The translations under genes and the position numbers were made by a program. Shown in pieces: positions 27,336 through 34,376 of a stretch of DNA of 64,000 bases (positions are counted from its first letter, which is position 1; each line of letters opens with the position of its first letter). Location: positions 1-64,000 of the forward strand of contig NZ_BOSJ01000007.1 of assembly GCF_018403285.1 (NCBI RefSeq). Direction: 5' to 3'. The notes below the pieces were generated by a model that was given only the letters and a program-made list of their open reading frames with translations, was not told where the DNA came from and did not search any database. Source of the DNA: Paenibacillus sp. J45TS6 (GTDB lineage: Bacteria > Bacillota > Bacilli > Paenibacillales > Paenibacillaceae).

Positions 27336-28934
27336 CTACGCCTGCATGACCCGCTGATGAATATGTCCTACAACCGACCGCGCAGAATCAATTGCACCTG
27401 CCTGCCACGCGACAATATGACTAATGTGATCACCTGCCAGATAGATTCGGTTATCGGGTTCGCACAGCGTCTTATAGATTCCCGATCGTTCTTCTGCGCT
27501 ATACGTTGCCCAGGCTCCTTCTTGGAAGGGGACACGTTTCCAGTCAATAGAGTAGGAAGATTCGAATTCCTTTATATACTGCGGATGAATCTTGGCTCCT
27601 TGAGCTAAGGCATGTTTCTCACGTTCAAGATAGCTCATACTGCCAAGCTTATCCGCGTTCGTTCCGGTTACATAGTAGCCAAGGAGGACTCCTTTTTTAC
27701 TCATATAGTCTGTAGGAGGGTAGTAGATTTGGGTAATATCCATGTTCGTTAAGCTGCTGCCGCCATAGAGATGCTCGTCTTCCTCCCAGAATCTGCGCTT
27801 AAATTGCAAACCAATCTTGCCGGCAGAAGCATATTTGGTTGCAGCAATGGCACTTGCCATTTTAGAAGAGAAGTCTGCTGGGATTTTGCGTAGAACGGAG
27901 AGAGGGATCGTGCAGATGCAGTAGTCGCCGGTGAATTCTAGTTCTTTATTTTTTTGCTTATAACGAATGCGGACTCCATCAGCGGATTGCCGGATTTCGG
28001 TGACTTCTGCTGAGAGTTTAACCCGATTGCCGAGTCGTTTCTCGAACCCCTGGACGATCCTGTCCATGCCTCCAACGGGGTGAAACATCATCATCTGCTG
28101 ATCATATCCGTATTCATTACCAAAATAGTTACCGAAACCAGAGTTAATAATGGCTTTCAGGTCAAAAGGGTCACGGATAACGCCTGCATTCAGATGGCCG
28201 CCGGGCTCCGCTTTATAACCGCCGCGAGAAGATCCCCGGTAAAATAAATCTGCGCTTAGATCACCTTCGCGTTTTAGATAATCGACGAGTTTCTGTTTCT
28301 CTTCCGAAGTCAGAGGCAGATCGAGTGCAGACTGGTTAACGGCTTTTGCCAGCATCTCGGAAACATAGCCCCTGACATCCGCTTTTGCCGCACGTTTTGG
28401 AATCCTTTGACTCGACAAGCTGCCCACATTTTCGTTGTAGTAGTAGCCACTTTCATTCACGTTATTAAAGGGTTCGATCGGGATGTTAAATTCTCGGCAG
28501 TATTCAAGCGTGGAGTGGAACTGAGGAATTCGCATCGGACCCGCATTCAGGTAGGAGCCTGGGTCAAACTGAGCAAATTGAGTTTTTGAACCGATCTCAG
28601 CCAAGGAGGTGCCGCGGCGAACCGTGAAGTTTCGTCCCCCCGCAAAAGGCTTTGCTTCCAGAACGGTACAATCATATCCCGCTTTTTCTAATTCATAAGC
28701 TGCCGTAAGGCCTGCGATTCCGGCTCCGAGAATAATGATCTTTTTACCTTTGCGGCCAGTCAGCGAAAGATCATTCTGGCCAGGCGGGGTATAGCTTTGA
28801 GCTTTCATGGTTTCGGGGGAAAGTAAGCCCATGGTCCCCATGAGGCTAAATACAGCAAGAGATCCACCAACTTTTCCGACTGTGGTCAGAAACTGTCTTC
28901 TTGACATATCCTGCGGGCGTTCTGATTTACTCAT
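27336..28934 (-). CDS. Tat-exported flavin monoamine / L-amino-acid oxidase
   Basis: This 532-residue FAD enzyme oxidises amines or amino acids to imines with release of hydrogen peroxide. The N-terminus carries a twin-arginine signal (SRRQFLTTVG at residues 11-20, hydrophobic stretch to about 37). The FAD-binding Rossmann fold follows (IIILGAGIAGLTAAYELEKA, then VLEAKPFAGGR). The C-terminal FAD motif is IYLAGDHISHIVAWQAGAID. The pattern is closest to L-amino-acid oxidases and tryptophan 2-monooxygenase-like amine oxidases; the substrate is not decided. It heads an operon with a secreted RidA, which would act on the imine product, and tatA. Confidence 0.9.
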   Translation of the reverse strand: MSKSERPQDMSRRQFLTTVGKVGGSLAVFSLMGTMGLLSPETMKAQSYTPPGQNDLSLTGRKGKKIIILGAGIAGLTAAYELEKAGYDCTVLEAKPFAGGRNFTVRRGTSLAEIGSKTQFAQFDPGSYLNAGPMRIPQFHSTLEYCREFNIPIEPFNNVNESGYYYNENVGSLSSQRIPKRAAKADVRGYVSEMLAKAVNQSALDLPLTSEEKQKLVDYLKREGDLSADLFYRGSSRGGYKAEPGGHLNAGVIRDPFDLKAIINSGFGNYFGNEYGYDQQMMMFHPVGGMDRIVQGFEKRLGNRVKLSAEVTEIRQSADGVRIRYKQKNKELEFTGDYCICTIPLSVLRKIPADFSSKMASAIAATKYASAGKIGLQFKRRFWEEDEHLYGGSSLTNMDITQIYYPPTDYMSKKGVLLGYYVTGTNADKLGSMSYLEREKHALAQGAKIHPQYIKEFESSYSIDWKRVPFQEGAWATYSAEERSGIYKTLCEPDNRIYLAGDHISHIVAWQAGAIDSARSVVGHIHQRVMQA

Positions 28935-29162
28935 CAGGGATCAGCTCCTTTTACGTGTTTGTCATATAGCTGATGTTAGCAAAAAAGAAGCATTTGTGAT
29001 ATTTTCTGGAAGGTAATCTAACATGGTTTTTTTATTTTATAATAAATATTGAATTCCAAAGAAAAATTACATACAATTATTTCCATGATCAAAAAACAAA
29101 AATCACATGCCGAATATTTCTTCTTGTTAATGATATAAAATATGACATGAGGAGTGGTTCTA

Positions 29163-29396
29163 TTGGATAATCAAATTATGAGCATTGGTATGGTGAAGGA
29201 GTTAACCGGTTTGTCGGAGAGACAAATTAGATATTACGAAGAAAGGCAGCTTGTATTTCCGGCCCGAACGAAGGGAGGAAGCCGTAGATATTCTTTTGAA
29301 GATGTACGTAAGATTAGAGAGATTCATCAGAAATTAAAGGAGGGATTTAATACGTTTGAACTTAAAGAGAAGAGAGGAAAAAAGAATGTGATGTAG
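29163..29396 (+). CDS. Short MerR-type regulator resembling TnrA/GlnR
   Basis: This protein of about 77 residues has a complete MerR winged helix (SIGMVKELTGLSERQIRYYE, then KGGSRRYSFEDVRKIREI) very close to TnrA and GlnR, the Bacillales nitrogen regulators. Those proteins continue to about 110-135 residues with a C-terminal glutamine-synthetase-binding tail. Here the protein ends after FNTFELKEKRGKKNVM, so that tail is shortened or absent. TTG 29163 is preferred because TGAGGAG lies 9 bp before it. It may bind nitrogen-control sites without glutamine synthetase control, or be a remnant. Confidence 0.7.
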   Translation: MDNQIMSIGMVKELTGLSERQIRYYEERQLVFPARTKGGSRRYSFEDVRKIREIHQKLKEGFNTFELKEKRGKKNVM

Positions 29397-29571
29397 AGAA
29401 TACTTGAAGCCGTTCTTCGAGCAGGTTACTTGGGATGCAAAATAACAGTGTATTTTACGTTTATTTGCCATTATTCTGCAGTAAAATTCGGAATAGTAGT
29501 ATATAATACAGATTATGTTTGTCCAATAAATGGAAATGCGAGTCCAAAGTACATGCATGAGGGAGTGCGGC

Positions 29572-31170
29572 TTGTTGTTAATACATCGAATTAAATTAAT
29601 CTTTTTTCCTTTAGGCTGTTTCTTTATCATTATCTCTTCTTGTATGTTGGATACATCTCATAATGAACCGTTTATGTTTTTGTTTGCGGCTTTGTTTTTG
29701 AGCAGTGTTTTATTAGATGCCAAATTTCCAATACTTAAAAAATTCCAATGGCTGATGTTAGGGTTATTTCATTATTCTACACAGCTGAATTGGTGCGTTA
29801 TACTGTATTATATATTGATGTTGAGCGTCTTTGACGAGAAAAAAAGTTATCGCAAAACGTTACCTATCTCTATTATGCTTATTATAGAGTACACGATCGT
29901 TCGCCTGACCTATGTCCCCATTGGTACTTACACCCTTTTTGTAACTATATTTGATCTCATCTCTGCTGTCGTTGTTGTCATTGTGTTTCATCATGTTCTG
30001 CGCGGGGAAGCAGAGAAACAAAAGCTTCTTGAGGAAAACAGCTATCTTGCCGCACATGATCCTTTGACAGGACTGCTTAATTATTTTGGTTATATGAATC
30101 AGATACAGGAACTTGTTAAAGAGAAACACTCCTTTTACCTGACGCTGCTTGATCTTCAGAACTTTAAATCTTTTAATCATGATGGGCTCGAAAGTGGAAA
30201 TGAAGCCTTATCTACCGTTGGACAAGCACTCAAGTCTATATTCCCTAATGCATTCGGAATTTCGAGATATGCCGGCGATCGGTATGCGATTCTCATCCCC
30301 TCAGAATGTTACACTCCCTCGCATATTGCACAGCTGCTGGAACCCGATGAACTCGGTTATCAGGTGTCTTTCAGTATTACACATTATCCTGAAGAGACGG
30401 ATGATCTCAATCAATTAATTCAAAGGGCAGAGGACAAGCTCTTTCGTATTCGCAGAGAACAATGGCTTCAGCGCGAAGAAGATTTATTTCGTTCAGAGAA
30501 AATGAAGGTAGTAGGTGAACTTGCTGCCGGAATGGCTCATGAAGTTCGTAATCCGCTAACCGCGATTCGAGGATTTGTTCAACTTTCTAAAGTACAATCC
30601 TATAACATTCAGCCTTGGTATGATGTCATCATGAGTGAGATCACGAGGGTTACCGAACTCACAGCAGAATTTTTACAATTCTCGAAACCGCATGCAAGTA
30701 ACATGAGGGCGGAATCTTTAAAAGTATGTGTGGAGCGTGTCGTCTCCTTATCAGAATCGGATGCTATATCACGTGGACATGAACTGCTGCTAAATATTCA
30801 GGATGATTCACTTTACATCTATATGGACAGAGACAAGATCGTGCAAGTATTGCTGAATCTTGTGAAAAATGCGCTGGAAGCTATGGATACCCCGGGGCAG
30901 GTTAACCTTGAAGTCAGCAGATTAGAACAAAATGCAATCATACGGATTCAAGATACGGGCAGTGGTATACCACCAGAAATGCTACAGCAGATTTTTAATC
31001 CTTTTTATACAACAAAAGATGAGGGCACAGGTCTTGGACTTTCATTATGTCAAAAAATTGCGCAAGATCACGAGGGATCCATTACCGTACATAGTGTGCT
31101 GGGATCAGGTTCAACATTTACGTTAATACTCCCTTTATATGAACCTGCCGATGGGACATTTTCTATCTGA
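29572..31170 (+). CDS. Membrane sensor histidine kinase with degenerate GGDEF domain (KinB-like)
   Basis: This 532-residue kinase has about six N-terminal membrane helices (residues 5-140). A GGDEF-fold domain follows (residues about 160-300; HDPLTGLLNYFGYMNQI, with RYAGDRYAIL in place of the GGDEF signature). Next come a HisKA domain (GELAAGMAHEVRNPLTAIRG, phospho-accepting His) and HATPase_c (NLVKNALEAM, DTGSGIPPEM, GTGLGLSLCQ). The kinase half is typical of sporulation kinases that feed Spo0F. The GGDEF domain lacks the catalytic Gly-Glu residues and may serve as a nucleotide sensor. TTG 29572 is chosen because GAGGGAG lies 6 bp upstream; an ATG at 29530 has no ribosome binding site. Confidence 0.85.
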   Translation: MLLIHRIKLIFFPLGCFFIIISSCMLDTSHNEPFMFLFAALFLSSVLLDAKFPILKKFQWLMLGLFHYSTQLNWCVILYYILMLSVFDEKKSYRKTLPISIMLIIEYTIVRLTYVPIGTYTLFVTIFDLISAVVVVIVFHHVLRGEAEKQKLLEENSYLAAHDPLTGLLNYFGYMNQIQELVKEKHSFYLTLLDLQNFKSFNHDGLESGNEALSTVGQALKSIFPNAFGISRYAGDRYAILIPSECYTPSHIAQLLEPDELGYQVSFSITHYPEETDDLNQLIQRAEDKLFRIRREQWLQREEDLFRSEKMKVVGELAAGMAHEVRNPLTAIRGFVQLSKVQSYNIQPWYDVIMSEITRVTELTAEFLQFSKPHASNMRAESLKVCVERVVSLSESDAISRGHELLLNIQDDSLYIYMDRDKIVQVLLNLVKNALEAMDTPGQVNLEVSRLEQNAIIRIQDTGSGIPPEMLQQIFNPFYTTKDEGTGLGLSLCQKIAQDHEGSITVHSVLGSGSTFTLILPLYEPADGTFSI

Positions 31171-31211
31171 TCAAGATTCGAAAAGTCTTTTTGCTTAGAA
31201 GAAGACAAAAA

Positions 31212-31345
31212 CTCCACTTTAAGTGGAGCTTCAGACGGTAGGTAATCTAGATACAGAGCTTCAGACGGAGTAGGTAATTTATATGTAAAGCTTCAGATGG
31301 TAGGTGAATCTAGATGTAAAACTTCAGACGGCAGGCAAACTAGCC
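31212..31345. repeat. Imperfect 30-32 bp tandem repeats next to a terminator
   Basis: Four imperfect copies start with (G/A)CTTCAGA(C/T)GG at 31228, 31258, 31290 and 31321 (periods 30, 32 and 31 bp) and continue with TAGGTAATCTAGAT-like sequence. The last copy forms the left arm of the terminator at 31326-31371. The array is preceded by the palindrome CTCCACTTTAAGTGGAG, which on the minus strand is followed by T5. Confidence 0.8.
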
Positions 31346-31371
31346 TAAACTAGTTCGCCTACCGTCTTTTT
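31326..31371. terminator. Terminator between the kinase gene and mqnD
   Basis: An 18-bp stem with two mismatches (AGACGGCAGGCAAACTAG / CTAGTTCGCCTACCGTCT) is followed by T5 on the plus strand. It lies between convergent genes and could also slow minus-strand transcription. Confidence 0.8.
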
Positions 31372-31380
31372 GTATTTTCG

Positions 31381-32214
31381 TTAACTGCGTAAGGCAGAAA
31401 AATCAATCTCAGGAACAAGTCCTTCTTTAGCAGCGCGGCCGAGCAGAGCTTCGATCGCATGATAACCTTCATCGCCAAGCTCTCTAGTAAACTCGTTTAC
31501 ATATAAGTCAATGTGCTGCTGGGCTACGTGCTCGTCCATTTCTTGCGCATGTTCTAGGATATAGCTGCGAGATGCTTCAGGATGCTTCCATCCATAATCA
31601 ATGGAGCTTTGAATCCAAGATGTGATGAGCGCAGGATCAAGGGAACGGCGGGCAACAATAGCACCGAGCGGAATCGGAAGTCCCGTATCTGCTTCCCACC
31701 AGGTTCCCATATCAGCCATCAATTGAAGATGGTAAGAAGGGTAAGTAAAACGTGCCTCGTGGATGACGAGACCAGCGTCTACCTGTCCATCACGAACGGC
31801 TGGCATAATCTGATCAAATGGCATCACTACAACTTCACCAATGCCGCCGGGAACATTTTGAGCTGCCCATAATCGGAACAACAAGTAGGCAGTGGAGCGT
31901 TCACTTGGGACAGCCACTCTTTTTCCTTGCAGCGAACTTGGGTCTGTATCTGAATTTGCTGTAAGCACTAGTGGACCGTTTCCTCTGCCGAGAGCTCCTC
32001 CGCAAGGAATTAAGCGATATTCATCTGACAGCCAAGGAAGTGCAGCATATGAGATTTTTAAAATATCATACTCATTTGGCGTTGTTACTAGACCATTCGT
32101 TATATCAATATCTGCATATCTTACTTCAAAATCAGGTGTATTCGGAACGAGCCCATGTATGAGTGCATGGAAGACAAACGTGTCGTTTGGACACGGGGAA
32201 TATACAATTTTCAT
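31381..32214 (-). CDS. mqnD: 1,4-dihydroxy-6-naphthoate synthase (futalosine pathway)
   Basis: This 277-residue MqnD-family enzyme converts cyclic dehypoxanthinyl futalosine into 1,4-dihydroxy-6-naphthoate in the alternative menaquinone pathway. The signature start YSPCPNDTFVFHALIHGLV is characteristic. VAVPSERSTAYLLFRLW and DAGLVIHEARFTY (with the conserved histidine) match the periplasmic-binding-protein-like fold of MqnA/MqnD. The ATG follows the mqnB stop with no gap (TAAATG), so translation is coupled. The other mqn genes (A, C, E) are not in the window. The product is cytoplasmic. Confidence 0.92.
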   Translation of the reverse strand: MKIVYSPCPNDTFVFHALIHGLVPNTPDFEVRYADIDITNGLVTTPNEYDILKISYAALPWLSDEYRLIPCGGALGRGNGPLVLTANSDTDPSSLQGKRVAVPSERSTAYLLFRLWAAQNVPGGIGEVVVMPFDQIMPAVRDGQVDAGLVIHEARFTYPSYHLQLMADMGTWWEADTGLPIPLGAIVARRSLDPALITSWIQSSIDYGWKHPEASRSYILEHAQEMDEHVAQQHIDLYVNEFTRELGDEGYHAIEALLGRAAKEGLVPEIDFSALRS

Positions 32215-32865
32215 TTATAAAACCTCCAATAGCTTTGAACTGGCCAGTGTAAGTGCTCTTAGTGCATCAGGAATTCGCCATGCTTCACGGTCGCGCGGTC
32301 CTACTACGTTAGATATAGCTCTAATCTCGACAAAAGGGATTCCAAAATGTGCTGCCGCGGTCCCCACGCCAAAACCTTCCATTGATTCTGCGACAGCACC
32401 GGGTACGCGTCTTTGCAGTTCATCGGCTGTAGCTTTTGTACCTGTTGTGGTAGACACAGTAAGAATGGGCCCTGTATAAACATGGGTTTCTTCGCCTTGA
32501 AGTGCCTCGGCCCATCTTTGAACGACGGTACGATCTACAGGCACACTTGATTTACCAAAACCCAGTTCATCTACACTGCGGAATCCTTCTGCAGTTTCAG
32601 AGCCTAGGTCAGCTGCGATCACTTCTGTCGCAAGGACAACCGAGCCTACCTCGGCTTCTGCTGGAAAGCCGCCGCCGATCCCAGCATTAATGACGAGGCG
32701 ATACGGATGCTTAGCAAGTTCGGCAGAGGTTACAGCTGCAGCCGCTGCGGGTCCGGCTCCTGCTGCAATCACCTGAACATCTGCTGACAAACCCGCAGGC
32801 AAGCCATTTTCAATTGCTTTTTGCTCCGCTTCTACTGCAGTCACGATGAGAATGCGTGAGGTCAT
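32215..32865 (-). CDS. mqnB: Futalosine hydrolase
   Basis: This nucleosidase of the MTAN/PNP fold (about 216 residues) removes hypoxanthine from futalosine to give dehypoxanthine futalosine. Motifs seen are ILIVTAVEAEQKAIENGLP at the start, NAGIGGGFPAEAEVGSVV (ribose/base site), and AVAESMEGFGVGTAAAHFGI (E-S-M-E of the ribose pocket), then FVEIRAISN. The start at 32865 is preferred, because GAGGAG directly abuts the ATG at 32877 but lies 12 bp before 32865. It forms an operon with mqnD. Confidence 0.92.
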   Translation of the reverse strand: MTSRILIVTAVEAEQKAIENGLPAGLSADVQVIAAGAGPAAAAAVTSAELAKHPYRLVINAGIGGGFPAEAEVGSVVLATEVIAADLGSETAEGFRSVDELGFGKSSVPVDRTVVQRWAEALQGEETHVYTGPILTVSTTTGTKATADELQRRVPGAVAESMEGFGVGTAAAHFGIPFVEIRAISNVVGPRDREAWRIPDALRALTLASSKLLEVL

Positions 32866-32979
32866 TATATAGCTCATCTCCTCTAGTAAGGTGATATATC
32901 TTGTACATACGAGATATAACGAGAGTAAATTTTTGATCTTATTATTATAGCACTTTCACTTTCTATCGGAAGGTTTAGA

Positions 32980-33022
32980 TTGACAAGACCAAAACATACT
33001 GTATTATGAGTTGTAGTACAGT
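32980..33022 (+). promoter_or_regulatory. Promoter with inverted repeat operator of the YtrA-like operon
   Basis: TTGACA (32980-32985) and TATTAT (33002-33007) are spaced by 16 bp. The inverted repeat ACTGTA (32998-33003) / TACAGT (33017-33022) brackets the -10 box, a position suited to repression by the GntR-type regulator encoded next. Confidence 0.6.
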
Positions 33023-33079
33023 TAGTTCAGTCAACAGAGATTAGGACGAAGAACAATCTGTTAAGAAAGGAGGCATCAC

Positions 33080-33478
33080 ATGTTTGAGTTAGATGTGCGC
33101 AGTCGCAAGCCGATATATGAACAGCTAATCGAGAGAATGAAGGAGATGATCATGATGGGTGTATTGCAGCCAGATGAACAATTACCTTCCGTCAGGCATT
33201 TATCTGGGCAACTTACAGTAAACCCCAACACGATCCAGAAAGCCTACCGGGAACTGGAAAGAGAAGGTTACATATATTCTTTGCAAGGAAAAGGAAGTTT
33301 CGTTGCTAAACCTGAACATAGACCGGATGATAAGCGGAGAGAAGAAGTAAAGACGGAGCTGCGGAAGCTCTTTGCAGAAGCAGTGTATCTAGGCATCAAA
33401 GACTCAGATATTACACTTCTCTATAACAACGTAAAGAACGAGATTCATATCAAAGAACAGGAGGAAAACCATGATTGA
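33080..33478 (+). CDS. GntR-family regulator, YtrA subfamily
   Basis: This 132-residue regulator has a winged-helix domain at residues 10-75 (PIYEQLIERMKEMIMMGVL, then LPSVRHLSGQLTVNPNTIQK and YIYSLQGKGSFVA) and the short C-terminal dimerisation tail that defines the YtrA subfamily. YtrA-type proteins usually repress the adjacent ABC transporter operon until a cell-wall-active antibiotic or stress is sensed. AAAGGAGG lies 8 bp before the ATG. The gene overlaps the ATPase gene by 8 bp. Confidence 0.92.
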   Translation: MFELDVRSRKPIYEQLIERMKEMIMMGVLQPDEQLPSVRHLSGQLTVNPNTIQKAYRELEREGYIYSLQGKGSFVAKPEHRPDDKRREEVKTELRKLFAEAVYLGIKDSDITLLYNNVKNEIHIKEQEENHD

Positions 33479-34376
33479 GGTATCTGGAGTTACCAAACTG
33501 TTTGAGACCGAAGCGGCAGTCAACCAATTGTCGCTGACCATCCGAAAAGGGAGTATTTTTGGATTGTTAGGTTCGAATGGGGCAGGTAAAACGACATTAC
33601 TGAAGACAATAGCAGGTATCTATCAAGCGGATCAGGGGAGTGTGAATGTAGAAGGTGCACCTGTATATGAGAATAATGCACTGAAACAGCGGATCATTTT
33701 CATGTCGGATATCCCTTACTTTTTTCCGCAGACCTCTTTGGATCAGATGGCTGTTTTTTATAAAAGAATCTATCCCAGCTGGAGTGATGAACGTTATCAG
33801 CAGCTAGATGCGGTGTTCAAACTGGATAGGAAACGTAAGCTGCACCGGATGTCCAAGGGGATGCAGCGGCAAGCTGCTTTTTGGCTGGCACTCAGCTGTA
33901 TGCCGGATATTTTACTGCTGGATGAGCCCATCGATGGTCTCGATCCCGTGATGCGCAGACAGGTTAAAAACCTGCTGTTCCAGGAAGCGGCTGAACGTGA
34001 ACTTACCGTCATCATCTCTTCTCACAACCTGCGAGAAATTGAAGATTTATGTGATCATGTCGGCATTATGCATCACGGCCAGTTGATTGTAGAGAAGGAC
34101 CTTGATGACCTGAAAGCAGATACACATAAAATCCAGGTTGCTTTTCGAGATCAATCTCATGAAGAGTCACTTGCTAACAATGTACGCATTCTCCACGGCG
34201 AGAAACGAGGCAGTGTAGAAACTTTTATTGTAAAAGGGAATGAAAAAGAAGTAAGGAAGGTGTTTGAAGCGTATGGGCCTTACTTACTCGATGTACTGCC
34301 GTTAACACTGGAAGAAATCTTTATTTATGAAATGGAGGACGTGGGCTATGACATCCATAAGGTCGTACTTCAATAA
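33471..34376 (+). CDS. ABC transporter ATP-binding protein (YtrB-like)
   Basis: This 301-residue ATPase has Walker A GSNGAGKTTLL, signature MSKGMQRQAAFWLAL, Walker B DILLLDEPIDGLDPV and switch SSHNLREIE. The YtrB-like features are the FMSDIPYFFPQTSLDQMAVF segment and the weak C-terminal domain. It is coupled to the regulator (8-bp overlap) and to the permease (29-bp overlap). It would energise the large permease next to it, perhaps as an envelope-stress or antibiotic-resistance exporter. Confidence 0.92.
   Translation: MIEVSGVTKLFETEAAVNQLSLTIRKGSIFGLLGSNGAGKTTLLKTIAGIYQADQGSVNVEGAPVYENNALKQRIIFMSDIPYFFPQTSLDQMAVFYKRIYPSWSDERYQQLDAVFKLDRKRKLHRMSKGMQRQAAFWLALSCMPDILLLDEPIDGLDPVMRRQVKNLLFQEAAERELTVIISSHNLREIEDLCDHVGIMHHGQLIVEKDLDDLKADTHKIQVAFRDQSHEESLANNVRILHGEKRGSVETFIVKGNEKEVRKVFEAYGPYLLDVLPLTLEEIFIYEMEDVGYDIHKVVLQ

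Noticed and set aside
29041-29153. TnrA/GlnR box upstream of the MerR-type gene
   Set aside because: TGTTA and TGACA half-sites are present but separated by 13 bp, not the 7 bp needed for a TGTNAN7TNACA site.
31892-32479. 195-codon plus-strand ORF opposite mqnB-mqnD
   Set aside because: It is antisense to two well-recognised genes, has Ser/Pro/Gly-rich composition and no ribosome binding site.
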